DNA from: Bacteroidota bacterium
GTDB lineage: Bacteria > Bacteroidota > Bacteroidia > Chitinophagales > Chitinophagaceae
Assembly: GCA_018267915.1 (NCBI GenBank)
Contig: JAFDXN010000023.1
Coordinates: 1 to 53,706 of the forward strand
Direction of reading: 5' to 3'
Length of the DNA: 53,706 bases
The notes under the pieces are model-generated. The model was not told the origin of the DNA. It saw only the letters and a program-made list of their open reading frames with translations, and searched no databases. Shown here one piece after another: positions 9,153 to 17,499 of this stretch. A program made the translations under genes and the position numbers. Position 1 is the first letter of the stretch, and each line of letters begins with the position of its first letter.

Positions 9153-10442
9153 ATGTTAAGTCAAGAGGCATTGAATGTGAGGTTTGCCATATTGCCCTGG
9201 GTTGTATTGTTCAGCTTAATATCCCTGCAGTCATTTAGCCGTCAGAGTAGCCAAACTATTCCATTAGATTTTTACGGCGATACGCTGCAACTCCCTTCTA
9301 AATATCTTGCCGTAGTTGACTACAATGGGGCGCCGTCAGATGAAAGTATTCGTGACTTTTACACCAGAATATGCGCCACCGATTATAAGCAGGTAGTGCA
9401 GATGCTGCTGGCCTACAAGCTGAAAAACCAACCGGATGACTGGCTTTTTTACCAACTTATCCGCAAGACTGCGCAAATGGCCAGCCCCAAAAAAGATAAC
9501 TATTACCGGTACACGCTCTATAAATGGTTTCTTCTCAATCAGTCGGGTTATGATGCCACTTTGTGCATAGCCGGCGACAAGTTGCTTTTCTATGTACAAA
9601 GCGATGAGAACATTTTTGACATCCCGTATTATAAGAGCGAGGGTAAGCAATACGTATGCCTCAACTACCACGACTATGGGAATATTGACATCGTAAACAC
9701 AGCATTGCATAGAGTAAGCGTAGACGTGCCCGGCGAAAAGACCACTTTTTCTTATAAGCTTACCCACATGCCCAACTTCACGCCTGCTGACTACAAGGAG
9801 AAGGAACTGGAGTTCAACTATCACGACGTAGCCTACCACATCAAACTCAAGACCAATGACCAGGTGAAAGCCATACTGGCCAACTACCCGGTCACCGACT
9901 ACAAGGATTATTTTAACCTGCCGCTTAGCAATGGCACCTATGCATCCCTGATACCGCAATTGAGGGATCATGTAAAAAAAATGAAGGAGAAAGACGGCGT
10001 AGACTACCTGATGCAGTTTACCCGTTATGCTTTTGCCTACGAACCCGACAAAGAGAACTTTGGGAAGGAGAAACATCTTTCGGCAGAACAGACCCTGCTG
10101 TATGACCACAGCGATTGCGAGGACAGGGCTGCGCTATTCTACTACCTGATAAAAGAGATCTATAATCTGCCCATGGTGGTACTGGCATATCCTCATCACC
10201 TTACTGTTGCTGTTAAATTTGATAAGCCGGTGGGTAAGCAACTAATCGAGTACAATGGAGGCAAATACTCGATCTGTGAGCCTACACCACAAGCGCAGGA
10301 CCTGCCTATAGGCAAAATGTCGCGCGAACTTAAGAAAGAACCTTATGAAGTGGTGCTTGCTTATGATCCTTCGATGTCCGGGCACGTTGGCGCAGTCCTC
10401 GATCAGACCTTTACTTCTTTCCACTTGCCCCGCCTGAAGTAA
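9153..10442 (+). CDS. Exported transglutaminase-like protein
   Basis: The protein is 429 aa. A hydrophobic N-terminus (about residues 11-29) looks like a signal peptide. In the C-terminal third, YDHSDCEDRAALFYYL contains the Cys of a transglutaminase-like Cys-His-Asp triad and PHHLTVAV supplies the His. A later CEPT segment would carry the third residue. Many Bacteroidota have such proteins of unknown role, possibly peptidase or amidase-like, acting in the periplasm. The 3' end overlaps the convergent MATE gene by 40 bases. Confidence 0.72.
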   Translation: MLSQEALNVRFAILPWVVLFSLISLQSFSRQSSQTIPLDFYGDTLQLPSKYLAVVDYNGAPSDESIRDFYTRICATDYKQVVQMLLAYKLKNQPDDWLFYQLIRKTAQMASPKKDNYYRYTLYKWFLLNQSGYDATLCIAGDKLLFYVQSDENIFDIPYYKSEGKQYVCLNYHDYGNIDIVNTALHRVSVDVPGEKTTFSYKLTHMPNFTPADYKEKELEFNYHDVAYHIKLKTNDQVKAILANYPVTDYKDYFNLPLSNGTYASLIPQLRDHVKKMKEKDGVDYLMQFTRYAFAYEPDKENFGKEKHLSAEQTLLYDHSDCEDRAALFYYLIKEIYNLPMVVLAYPHHLTVAVKFDKPVGKQLIEYNGGKYSICEPTPQAQDLPIGKMSRELKKEPYEVVLAYDPSMSGHVGAVLDQTFTSFHLPRLK

Positions 10443-11782
10443 AACCAGGCTATAATGGCGATCAACGTTTCAGCGGTAGGTATAGCTATAAATGCACCGG
10501 TGGAATGCAGTTCCAACCCTTCGGACAAATAATAAGCCAGTGGCACCTGGAATAGCCAGAAACAAACGAAATTGATAACAGTGGGCGTGCGGGTGTCGCC
10601 GGCACCATTGAGCGCCTGTGTCATTACCATAGCAACGCCATAAAATATATAGCCCGTGCCGATGATCTTGAGGGCGCGTGAGCCGAATGCTATCACTGCT
10701 TCGTCCTGCGTAAAAAAGTGAATAATGGGGTAGGAGAAGCATACGAACAACAGCGTTACGAAGCTCATGAAGATGGCATTGTATTTGGCAGTAAGAAAAA
10801 CGCTTTTCTCCGCTCGCTCTACCTGTTTTGCCCCGAGATTTTGGCCCACAAGGGTCGCCGCTGCGTTACTAAGGCCCCATGCAGGCAGGATAAAGAATAC
10901 CACATTCCGGATGGCTATCTGGTAACCTGCTGAAGCTGTGGTGCCGCCTGTCTGTGCCACTATGCGTGCCAATATGATCCAACTGCCGCTGGCAATAATG
11001 AACTGCAGGGTAGCGGGCCACGCGAGCTTAATGATGGATTTGATGACCGTGGTATCGAACCTGAAGTTATTCCTGTGAAACTTTAATATGCCACTTCCTT
11101 TGAACAGGTGGTAACACTGATAGGTAACACCTGTGGTTCGGCCTATGACGGTAGCGATGGCTGCACCCCTGAGCCCCCAAAAGTGAATAAAGATGGGACA
11201 GAGAATGATATTAATGATGCTGGCTATCCAGAGGCTGCGCATGGCCATGGCTGCATCGCCGGCGCCGCGAAAAATGCCATTGATGAGAAACAGCAGCATG
11301 ATACCGAGACTGCCTCCAAACATGATGCGGGTGAAGATAGCGCCGTCGTGCACCACTTCCCTGCTGGCGCCCATCAGCGATAGTATATCGGCGGCAAATA
11401 TTACACCGCAGATACTTATAACTATTGTAGCAATAAGTGCCACGATCAGGGCCTGGGCGCCGGCATGTGCCGCTTCTCCGGAATTCTTTTCGCCTATCCT
11501 GCGGGCCACTATCGCGGTTGCCGCCGTGCTCAGGCCTATTGCAATAGAGTAGAGTACCGTAATGACGGACTCGGTTAGCCCAACTGTCGCTATTGCATTC
11601 TGCCCAAGCTTGCTCACAAAGAACATGTCGACAACCGCAAACACGCTTTCCAGGCTCAGCTCCAGTATCATAGGTATGGCCAGCAGGAATACGGCGCGGG
11701 GAATGCTGCCCTGCGTATAGTCGTGCTCCTCACCATTAAGCGATGAGCGGACGATAGCTAATATTTTGTTTGCTTTGGCCAT
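10403..11782 (-). CDS. MATE family multidrug/Na+ antiporter
   Basis: The protein is 459 aa, the usual MATE length, with 12 predicted membrane helices. The N-terminal half has the family pattern (PMILELSLESVFAVVDMFFV, then ATVGLTESV and GLSTAATAIVARRIGEKN). It should export cationic or organic compounds using Na+ or H+; the substrate is not predictable. It is a single gene, convergent with and overlapping the transglutaminase-like gene. Confidence 0.92.
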   Translation of the reverse strand: MAKANKILAIVRSSLNGEEHDYTQGSIPRAVFLLAIPMILELSLESVFAVVDMFFVSKLGQNAIATVGLTESVITVLYSIAIGLSTAATAIVARRIGEKNSGEAAHAGAQALIVALIATIVISICGVIFAADILSLMGASREVVHDGAIFTRIMFGGSLGIMLLFLINGIFRGAGDAAMAMRSLWIASIINIILCPIFIHFWGLRGAAIATVIGRTTGVTYQCYHLFKGSGILKFHRNNFRFDTTVIKSIIKLAWPATLQFIIASGSWIILARIVAQTGGTTASAGYQIAIRNVVFFILPAWGLSNAAATLVGQNLGAKQVERAEKSVFLTAKYNAIFMSFVTLLFVCFSYPIIHFFTQDEAVIAFGSRALKIIGTGYIFYGVAMVMTQALNGAGDTRTPTVINFVCFWLFQVPLAYYLSEGLELHSTGAFIAIPTAETLIAIIAWFYFRRGKWKEVKV

Positions 11783-11844
11783 TTGGTTTTCAAAGTGTCG
11801 CGCGAAAATAGGATATTGCGCTTCCGGCGCCTGATATTATTTGT

Positions 11845-12051
11845 CTATTCTAATATTTCACAGTAGCATCCTTGTGTGTTCAGTAGGCTGATAACGGTAT
11901 CGCAACAGATATCCTTACCCTCCACCCGCAACACCCTGTCACAATCTTCAAGGTCGAAGTTGATGCGGCAGTGTGGGAAAGTATTCATAAGGAGTGTAAG
12001 CAGAATGCGCTCCTTTGCTTTCTCAACGTCCGTTTTAAATACTTCAACCAT
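11845..12051 (-). CDS. Small Cys-rich protein, unknown
   Basis: The protein is 68 aa from ATG 12051. The longer frame starting at 12126 would overlap the DoxX gene end and adds only noise. It has six Cys (PHCRINF, EDCDRV, DICCDT, GCYCEILE) and a beta-alpha-beta-like pattern similar in size to heavy-metal-associated domains, but without the usual CxxC in the first loop. It is downstream of the DoxX gene on the same strand with a 49-base gap and could be part of that operon. Confidence 0.55.
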   Translation of the reverse strand: MVEVFKTDVEKAKERILLTLLMNTFPHCRINFDLEDCDRVLRVEGKDICCDTVISLLNTQGCYCEILE

Positions 12052-12100
12052 ATTGCGCTGATTTTTTTTTATACCCAGGGCTGAGATAGGTACCGATGTG

Positions 12101-12490
12101 TTATGCCATGCTGCTTTTGCCAACATATGCCAGTCTTTTATGGAAATAGATATACGATACGATGCCGGGTGCTACCCATAGCAGCATCATTACCATCTGC
12201 GGATTGGGCGCAAGGTAGAGGTTGGAGTATATCGCACCAGCCAGGTCGAAGGCCAGGCCGGCGTAAGCCCATTCCTTCAGGCGGGGCGATATGCCGGGTA
12301 TAAGGATCGTTACAACACCTAAGGTCTTGGCTATGCCCAGAAATGGAATGAAGTAGATGGGATAACCCAGGTACTCGTGTGTAAACTTCACCGAATTACT
12401 GCTGACCATAGCATCGGGTATGGCTGTGAAGAGCATAAGTGCTGCAAAAATTGCCGTGAATATCCAGTAAATGATGTTCAACCTTTTCAT
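12101..12490 (-). CDS. DoxX-like membrane protein
   Basis: The protein is 129 aa with four hydrophobic helices and the DoxX-like pattern (YWIFTAIFAALMLFTAIPD, then FIPFLGIAKTLGV, WAYAGLAFDLAGA). Its biochemical role is not settled. It is the third gene of the ArsR / double-AHSA1 / DoxX operon, 44 bases after the AHSA1 gene. This ArsR-AHSA1-DoxX set recurs in Bacteroidota, and the shared operon suggests a common response to some stress or compound. Confidence 0.85.
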   Translation of the reverse strand: MKRLNIIYWIFTAIFAALMLFTAIPDAMVSSNSVKFTHEYLGYPIYFIPFLGIAKTLGVVTILIPGISPRLKEWAYAGLAFDLAGAIYSNLYLAPNPQMVMMLLWVAPGIVSYIYFHKRLAYVGKSSMA

Positions 12491-12534
12491 GATCTTATGT
12501 TTTGTTGGTTATTAATTGTATTGACCGCGGATGA

Positions 12535-13515
12535 TTAAACAGTTTCCTTAAGAGCCTCCAGGTGGGCGTATAGCTTATCCAGCGTGCCGGCAAAGCCTGC
12601 GTTCATATTCTCGAACATGCTGTGGTACACATCCATTTCTTCCTTGCTGGCATTTACCGGGTGTCCCTTAAGGGTCAGGATCGTCTTTCCGTTGCGCTCT
12701 TCGAACGTTACGATGTTCAGTATCTCTGCAGGGAACACCGGTAACATGGGCATTGATTTTATGTCGCCTTTCTCATCGGAGAAAGAGCTTATGAAGACCA
12801 GCTTCTCAGGCGAAACGATCTCTTTGTAGATAAAGCGTCCCCACAGTGTGGTGCCGTCCGGCGCTATCATGCGATAGTGGAAAATGCCGCCGGGTTGCAG
12901 GTCCAGTTTGTTGACCATCAAGTCTAAGCCTTTAGGTCCCCACCATTTAGCGAGGTGTTGGGCTTCCGTCCATGCTTTAAATACGAGCTCACGGGGCGCG
13001 TTGAACTCACGCACGATTACCAGTTCATTTTGCGCCTCGTTTATTTTGGCCAGGTATGCTTCCAGTTTATCCATCGTTTGCCTGTTGCCCTCCAGCGCGC
13101 CATATTCCTTTATTACCAGGTCGCGCTCTTCCACGCTTGGGAATTCTACATGCATCGTGAGATCGGTTTTGCCATTGTTGTCTTCGAACGTTACAACTAC
13201 GTGGAAGCGTTTGCCATTTTCCGTATCATCTGTGTGTACATAAACGAGACGTTCCGGTTTAAGTACTTCTGTAAATACTATCTTGTTCGGGAAGTCCATG
13301 CCATTGGGCCCATGCATCATAAAGCGCCATGTGCCGCCGGGTTTCACCTCTATTTCATGTATCGTAATGGTAAAGCCGTTCGGCCCCCACCAGTTAACAA
13401 CATGCTCAGGTTTTGTCCATACGTCAAATACCAATTCGCGAGGTGCATTTATTGTTCGGCGACTTATTATCTCACGGCTGCCCGGTTCGCTTATCAGTTC
13501 ATTTTTGTTTGCCAT
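12535..13515 (-). CDS. Tandem AHSA1/SRPBCC domain protein
   Basis: The protein is 326 aa from ATG 13515 and holds two START/SRPBCC (AHSA1) domains. Domain 1 is at about 17-155 (INAPRELVFDVWTKPEHVVN, WWGPNGF) and domain 2 at about 165-322 (FNAPRELVFKAWTEAQHLAK, WWGPKGL). Single-domain versions are normally about 140-160 aa, so this is an internal fusion or duplication. These folds bind hydrophobic ligands. The start overlaps the end of the upstream arsR-type gene by 17 bases, which implies translational coupling. Confidence 0.88.
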   Translation of the reverse strand: MANKNELISEPGSREIISRRTINAPRELVFDVWTKPEHVVNWWGPNGFTITIHEIEVKPGGTWRFMMHGPNGMDFPNKIVFTEVLKPERLVYVHTDDTENGKRFHVVVTFEDNNGKTDLTMHVEFPSVEERDLVIKEYGALEGNRQTMDKLEAYLAKINEAQNELVIVREFNAPRELVFKAWTEAQHLAKWWGPKGLDLMVNKLDLQPGGIFHYRMIAPDGTTLWGRFIYKEIVSPEKLVFISSFSDEKGDIKSMPMLPVFPAEILNIVTFEERNGKTILTLKGHPVNASKEEMDVYHSMFENMNAGFAGTLDKLYAHLEALKETV

Positions 13516-13858
13516 AGTTCTTCTTTTTTTTGGTTTCAGTATTTGCTTTGCTTTGTAGTTCGTTGATGTATTTTTCCAGCGCATCCAGTTTGGTCTCCCA
13601 GAATTCCCTGTACTGGTCGATCCAGTCCGATACTTCACCCAGTTTTTGCAGCTTGGCCTCGCAGTAGCGTTCCCTGCCTTGCTGTTTCACATCCACCAGT
13701 CCGCACTCTATCAGTATCTTAATGTGTTTATAGATTGCGGTGCGGCTCACGTCAAAGTGCTCGGCAACGGTGTCCATATTCAGCGGGCGGTGCGCTACCA
13801 TGTTCAGTATCTCTCTCCTGGTAGGGTCGGCAATACCCTGGAAAACGTCTCTTCTCAT
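13499..13858 (-). CDS. ArsR-family winged-helix repressor
   Basis: The protein is 119 aa from ATG 13858. It has the ArsR/HTH_20 layout: IADPTRREILNMV (helix 1-2), then the recognition part VAEHFDVSRTAIYKHIKIL and the wing GLVDVKQQGRERYCEA. The metal-site Cys pair of true ArsR/SmtB sensors is absent, so the signal is probably not metal, as is usual for the AHSA1-linked branch. Two tandem palindromes lie just upstream, which suggests autorepression of this operon. A longer frame to 13894 would run through one operator copy, so ATG 13858 is preferred. Confidence 0.88.
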   Translation of the reverse strand: MRRDVFQGIADPTRREILNMVAHRPLNMDTVAEHFDVSRTAIYKHIKILIECGLVDVKQQGRERYCEAKLQKLGEVSDWIDQYREFWETKLDALEKYINELQSKANTETKKKKNYGKQK

Positions 13859-13864
13859 AATTGT

Positions 13865-13906
13865 GCAACCTTTTGGTTTCACAAATATATGCAACCTTTT
13901 GGTTTC
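13865..13906 (-). promoter_or_regulatory. Tandem operators bracketing the arsR-operon promoter
   Basis: Two identical 16-base copies of GCAACCTTTTGGTTTC lie at 13865-13880 and 13891-13906, 26 bases (about 2.5 helical turns) apart. Each contains the palindrome AACC-TTTT-GGTT. On the minus strand a perfect -7 box, TATATTTG (13889-13882), sits between them, and a TTTTG in the -33 position follows the upstream copy. One operator therefore fills the -33/-7 spacer and the other covers the start-site region. Binding by the ArsR protein is inferred. Confidence 0.78.
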
Positions 13907-13936
13907 GCAAAACTTTTGCCAAAAAAATTCAGGACG

Positions 13937-14371
13937 CTAGTTGGCGCTGAGTTGGTTGGTATCGTAGCTGACCATCCATTGTATGCCAAACTTGTCCGTA
14001 AGCATGCCGAAGTAGGCCCCCCAAAACGCTCTCTCCAGTGGCATTGTTACTTTTCCACCTTCCGACAGCGCATTGAATATTCTCCTGGTCTCTTCTTCGC
14101 TTTCCGTTTGAATGGAGATATGGAAGTTGTCGCCGCGCGTGCCCTCGCCGTATGCTTCAGGCCGGTCGCAGCCCATCAGCAGGCTGTCATTATTGATCGG
14201 AAGGGCAACGTGCATGATGCGTTCGGATGCCTGCGCGCCAGGAGGAGCCTGTTGAGGCATGTCCTTGTAGCGCATAATTGTTTGAAACTCGCCGCCGAAG
14301 ACCGACTTGTAGAAATTAAAAGCTTCCTCGGTATTTCCTGAAAAGTTCAGGTAGGGATTGATCTTAGCCAT
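13937..14371 (-). CDS. VOC/glyoxalase-fold protein, PhnB/YjdN-like
   Basis: The protein is 144 aa of the PhnB/YjdN type (INPYLNFSGNTEEAFNFYKS, then FGGEFQTIMRYKDMP and WGAYFGMLTDKFGIQWMV). This VOC subgroup shares the glyoxalase fold; many members lack a known reaction. It is upstream of, and on the same strand as, the arsR operon but separated by the operator region, and it has its own -7 box at 14414-14421. Its neighbourhood with AHSA1 proteins is common in Bacteroidota. Confidence 0.85.
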   Translation of the reverse strand: MAKINPYLNFSGNTEEAFNFYKSVFGGEFQTIMRYKDMPQQAPPGAQASERIMHVALPINNDSLLMGCDRPEAYGEGTRGDNFHISIQTESEEETRRIFNALSEGGKVTMPLERAFWGAYFGMLTDKFGIQWMVSYDTNQLSAN

Positions 14372-14413
14372 TGTTAAATCTTATTTTGTTGTTGAAGAAT
14401 GTATTTACTGTTG

Positions 14414-14421
14414 CAAAGCTA
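14414..14421 (-). promoter_or_regulatory. -7 box TAGCTTTG for the VOC gene
   Basis: The minus strand reads TAGCTTTG here, matching TAnnTTTG. It is 42 bases upstream of ATG 14371, so the leader would be roughly 35 bases. No good -33 TTTG is visible. Confidence 0.4.
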
Positions 14422-14469
14422 GATACGCATTACGATTACTGCGGGGTGTAAATACGGCAATTGGAGGGG

Positions 14470-14500
14470 TTGGTTGCGACAGGAGCTTTACTTAAATTTG
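14470..14500 (+). promoter_or_regulatory. Promoter TTG-N20-TAAATTTG of the AraC-type gene
   Basis: TTG at 14470-14472 and TAAATTTG at 14493-14500 are 20 bases apart, close to the Bacteroidota sigma consensus. The -7 box ends only four bases before ATG 14505, which predicts a leaderless mRNA. Confidence 0.55.
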
Positions 14501-14504
14501 GATT

Positions 14505-15488
14505 ATGATGCACATATCGATATTGATACCAAAAGCAGCAATTCTCGGCAGCCTGGAGGGAACGAGGCAGTTGTTCACACAGGTCAACCAGGTATGCAAG
14601 ATGCGGGGGATGCCTCCTTTGTTCAATGTGCAGTTGGTGGGCCTGGAGAAGGCAACGCCTGCAGCCGGTGGACTGTATACTGTGAATGCAGATGTATTGC
14701 TGCAGGATATAAAAAAGACCAACCTCATAATCATTCCGGCCATCGACGGGGAACTGAAGAGTGCGATCGACCAGAACAGTGCATTCATACCCTGGATCAT
14801 CAGGCAATATAAGGGTGGGGCCGAGGTTGCCAGCCTGTGCCTGGGGGCTTTCTTATTGGCATCTACGGGCTTGCTAAAGGGCCGCAAAGTGGCTACACAT
14901 TGGGGCGCAGCCAATGAATTCAGGAAGATGTTCCCTGATGTGGAGCTGATCACGGAAAGGATCATTACCGAAGAGCAGGGTATTTACTCGAGCGGGGGTG
15001 CATTCTCCTACCTCAATCTTATCCTGCACCTGATCGATAAGTATGCAGGCCATGACATGGCAGTGCTCTGTGCTAAAATATTTGCCATCGAAATAGAACG
15101 AGAGAACCAGGCATCGTTCATCATTTTCCAGGGACAAAAGGAACATGACGATGAACCGGTTAAGAAAGCGCAGGAGTATATAGAAAGCAATTACCAGGAT
15201 AAAACCACGGTTGATGAACTGGCCGGGATGTTTGCAATTGGTCGTCGCAGCTTCGAGCGGCGTTTCAAGAAAGCTACCGACAATACGGTGGCCGAATATA
15301 TACAAAGGGTGAAAGTGGAAGCAGCGAAGAAGGAGCTGGAAGCCAGCCGCAAAACCGTGAATGAGATCATGTACGAGGTGGGCTATTCTGACATCAAGGC
15401 ATTCCGTACCACATTCAAAAAGATCACCGGTCTTTCGCCTTTAGAGTATAAGCACAAGTACAATAAAGACGCAATGGCAATGGCTTAA
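14505..15488 (+). CDS. GlxA-family AraC transcription regulator (DJ-1/PfpI + HTH)
   Basis: The protein is 327 aa. A DJ-1/PfpI-like domain occupies about 3-190, with the elbow VASLCLGAFLLASTGLL carrying the conserved Cys position and RKVATHWGAA after it. An AraC double helix-turn-helix follows at about 220-320 (TVDELAGMFAIGRRSFERRF and the KTVNEIMYEVGYSD segment). Regulators of this type control small gene sets, often amine or aldehyde metabolism; the ligand is unknown. It is divergent from the VOC gene, and the two promoters lie in the same 133-base gap. Confidence 0.9.
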   Translation: MMHISILIPKAAILGSLEGTRQLFTQVNQVCKMRGMPPLFNVQLVGLEKATPAAGGLYTVNADVLLQDIKKTNLIIIPAIDGELKSAIDQNSAFIPWIIRQYKGGAEVASLCLGAFLLASTGLLKGRKVATHWGAANEFRKMFPDVELITERIITEEQGIYSSGGAFSYLNLILHLIDKYAGHDMAVLCAKIFAIEIERENQASFIIFQGQKEHDDEPVKKAQEYIESNYQDKTTVDELAGMFAIGRRSFERRFKKATDNTVAEYIQRVKVEAAKKELEASRKTVNEIMYEVGYSDIKAFRTTFKKITGLSPLEYKHKYNKDAMAMA

Positions 15489-15494
15489 GGGGGT

Positions 15495-17450
15495 TTATTT
15501 TGGCTCGATCATAAGCCAGGTTTCCATCATTCCTTTGCCTTTTACTTCTATTGAGCCGCGGCTGGTAAATTTGTATTTGCCATCTATCTGCTTCTTAAAT
15601 CGGTCGGAGCAGTGTATCTCGCCTGCTATGCCCGTAGTTTCCATCCTGCTTGCAGTGTTGACCGTGTCGCCCCAGAGGTCGTAAATGAATTTTCGTCTGC
15701 CTATCACACCGGCAACTACGGGGCCGCAATCAAGGCCCATCCTGAAGGTAATGGGTGTACCGTCGTCGGCTTTATACCTGGCCATTTCACTCTTTATCTC
15801 GATGGCCATCTCAGCTGCCGCTTCAGCATGATGAGGATTGGGTTCGGGCAGTCCGCTCACTGCCATATAGCAGTCGCCTATGGTTTTTATCTTTTCCAGG
15901 CCATGCTTATCGGCCAGCCTGTCAAACTCCGTAAATACGCTGTTCAGGATATTCACTACATCTTTAGGATTTCGCCCATCAGCGAAGGATGTAAAACCCG
16001 CCATGTCGATGAATAGTATCGACGCATTCTCGAAATAGTCCGCAATAGGATGTTCACGTTTCTTGAGCCGCTCTGCAATTTTCTCCGGCAATATGTTCAG
16101 CAATATGTTTTCCGAACGTCGGCGCTCGCGGGCGATGAATACGATCACCAGCAACAGTACCACTATGCCAACAAAGAAAAAGGTCGCTTCTATCCGCTTT
16201 TTAGAAAGGGCTAGTTGATCGAGCTTTATACGGTCGTTCAGCTTCTCCTCGTCCAGCTTCTTCTGCACATAGCTTAGCTTCTCGTTTGCCTTGGCCAGGT
16301 TCAGGCTGTTCATCAAGGCCTCATTACTGTCCTTGGCCACTATCGCCGAGTCGGCATAGATGTATGCATGACGGATATCGCCCTTGGCAGCGTACACTTT
16401 GTATAGCCAGGTATACATATCAGCAGCTAAATTATAAGCAGGCCAGAACGGTTTGCTCTCACATATATGCAGCGCTTTCAGTAGCAATTGCTCCGCCTTG
16501 TCGTAGTCTTTTTTATAGTAATAGATAGCTGCGCGCGTGCTCATGGAGGCAGCTGCGTTTTTTATCTGGTTGGTAGCCAGGCTTCGTTCAATGTCCGTGT
16601 CCAGTAACGGAATAGCTTCGTCATATTTGCCCTGCTGAAAATAAGTGATGCCGATATTGCCACCGGCAATGGTAGCCCAGATACTTTCCCTTGGCTCCTT
16701 CGACCTCGAGGCGCTATCATACACTTTCTTGAAATAAAGCAATGCGCTGTCATAATTTTTTATCCTCCGGTAGCAAAGGCCTATAGTGTTATTAACGGTG
16801 AGATATATGCTGTGGCCTTTGGGCGCTTTGGTGTTCAACGCCTCCTGCATATACCTGATGCAGTTCTCATTATCCTCATACCTGTAGTAGGCGCCTCCCA
16901 GCGAGGTTATATATTGCTGTTTGGCAGGGAACTCGTCCGGGCTGAATTTATTGTAGATATTATAGGCCGCCACAAAGTTTTCCATCGCAGCGGTCTCGTG
17001 CCGGCTGAACTCCCAATGGAAGTCGCCTGCATATTCCAACGCATCGGCTTTTAAATAGGGTAGCTCGTTTTCGTCTGCGTAGGCGATCATGTCGGCAAAC
17101 TTCTTTTCCATGTCCGCCTTGTTCATGTTGGGCTGTCTCATCTCCCCCTCATAGGCCTGCAGTTTTAGTTTGCCTGCCAGTTCCAGGTCGCCGGCATCCT
17201 CTGCCTTTTTCGAGAGCACGAGGTAGCGCTCTATACGCTGTGCCGGTGTGGCGTCAGACATGCTGCTGCGAACGCTATCAACGTAAAAGAACCGTTCGGC
17301 GTACGAATTAAGTTTTAATGGCCGTTCCTGGGCATAGTTATACAGCCAGCCAAAGCAGAGCAATAATATGAGGGCAAAGCGTTTCAGTAAAGAAAATTTG
17401 CGATAAGATAAGCAAGATCGCGCATAATTGATAATTGCCTTATCTGCCAC
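15495..17450 (-). CDS. TPR-containing class III adenylate cyclase
   Basis: The protein is 651 aa. It has a signal or anchor helix (about 24-40), a periplasmic TPR region (about 80-400), a membrane helix near 425-445 and a C-terminal cytoplasmic cyclase domain. Metal Asp residues are at 482 (FIDMAGF) and 526 (TIGDCYM). Lys 520 (EKIKTIG) and Asp 591 (IYDLWGD) are the adenine-selecting pair, and Asn 598/Arg 602 (VNTASRM) the transition-state residues. All are intact, so cAMP production is predicted. The start is GTG 17450; no ATG precedes the signal helix, so the start is less certain. Confidence 0.9.
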   Translation of the reverse strand: MADKAIINYARSCLSYRKFSLLKRFALILLLCFGWLYNYAQERPLKLNSYAERFFYVDSVRSSMSDATPAQRIERYLVLSKKAEDAGDLELAGKLKLQAYEGEMRQPNMNKADMEKKFADMIAYADENELPYLKADALEYAGDFHWEFSRHETAAMENFVAAYNIYNKFSPDEFPAKQQYITSLGGAYYRYEDNENCIRYMQEALNTKAPKGHSIYLTVNNTIGLCYRRIKNYDSALLYFKKVYDSASRSKEPRESIWATIAGGNIGITYFQQGKYDEAIPLLDTDIERSLATNQIKNAAASMSTRAAIYYYKKDYDKAEQLLLKALHICESKPFWPAYNLAADMYTWLYKVYAAKGDIRHAYIYADSAIVAKDSNEALMNSLNLAKANEKLSYVQKKLDEEKLNDRIKLDQLALSKKRIEATFFFVGIVVLLLVIVFIARERRRSENILLNILPEKIAERLKKREHPIADYFENASILFIDMAGFTSFADGRNPKDVVNILNSVFTEFDRLADKHGLEKIKTIGDCYMAVSGLPEPNPHHAEAAAEMAIEIKSEMARYKADDGTPITFRMGLDCGPVVAGVIGRRKFIYDLWGDTVNTASRMETTGIAGEIHCSDRFKKQIDGKYKFTSRGSIEVKGKGMMETWLMIEPK

Positions 17451-17499
17451 AGGTGAATAGCAGTGGTTTATATGTATTTTTATATTTCAGGGATGCGGG

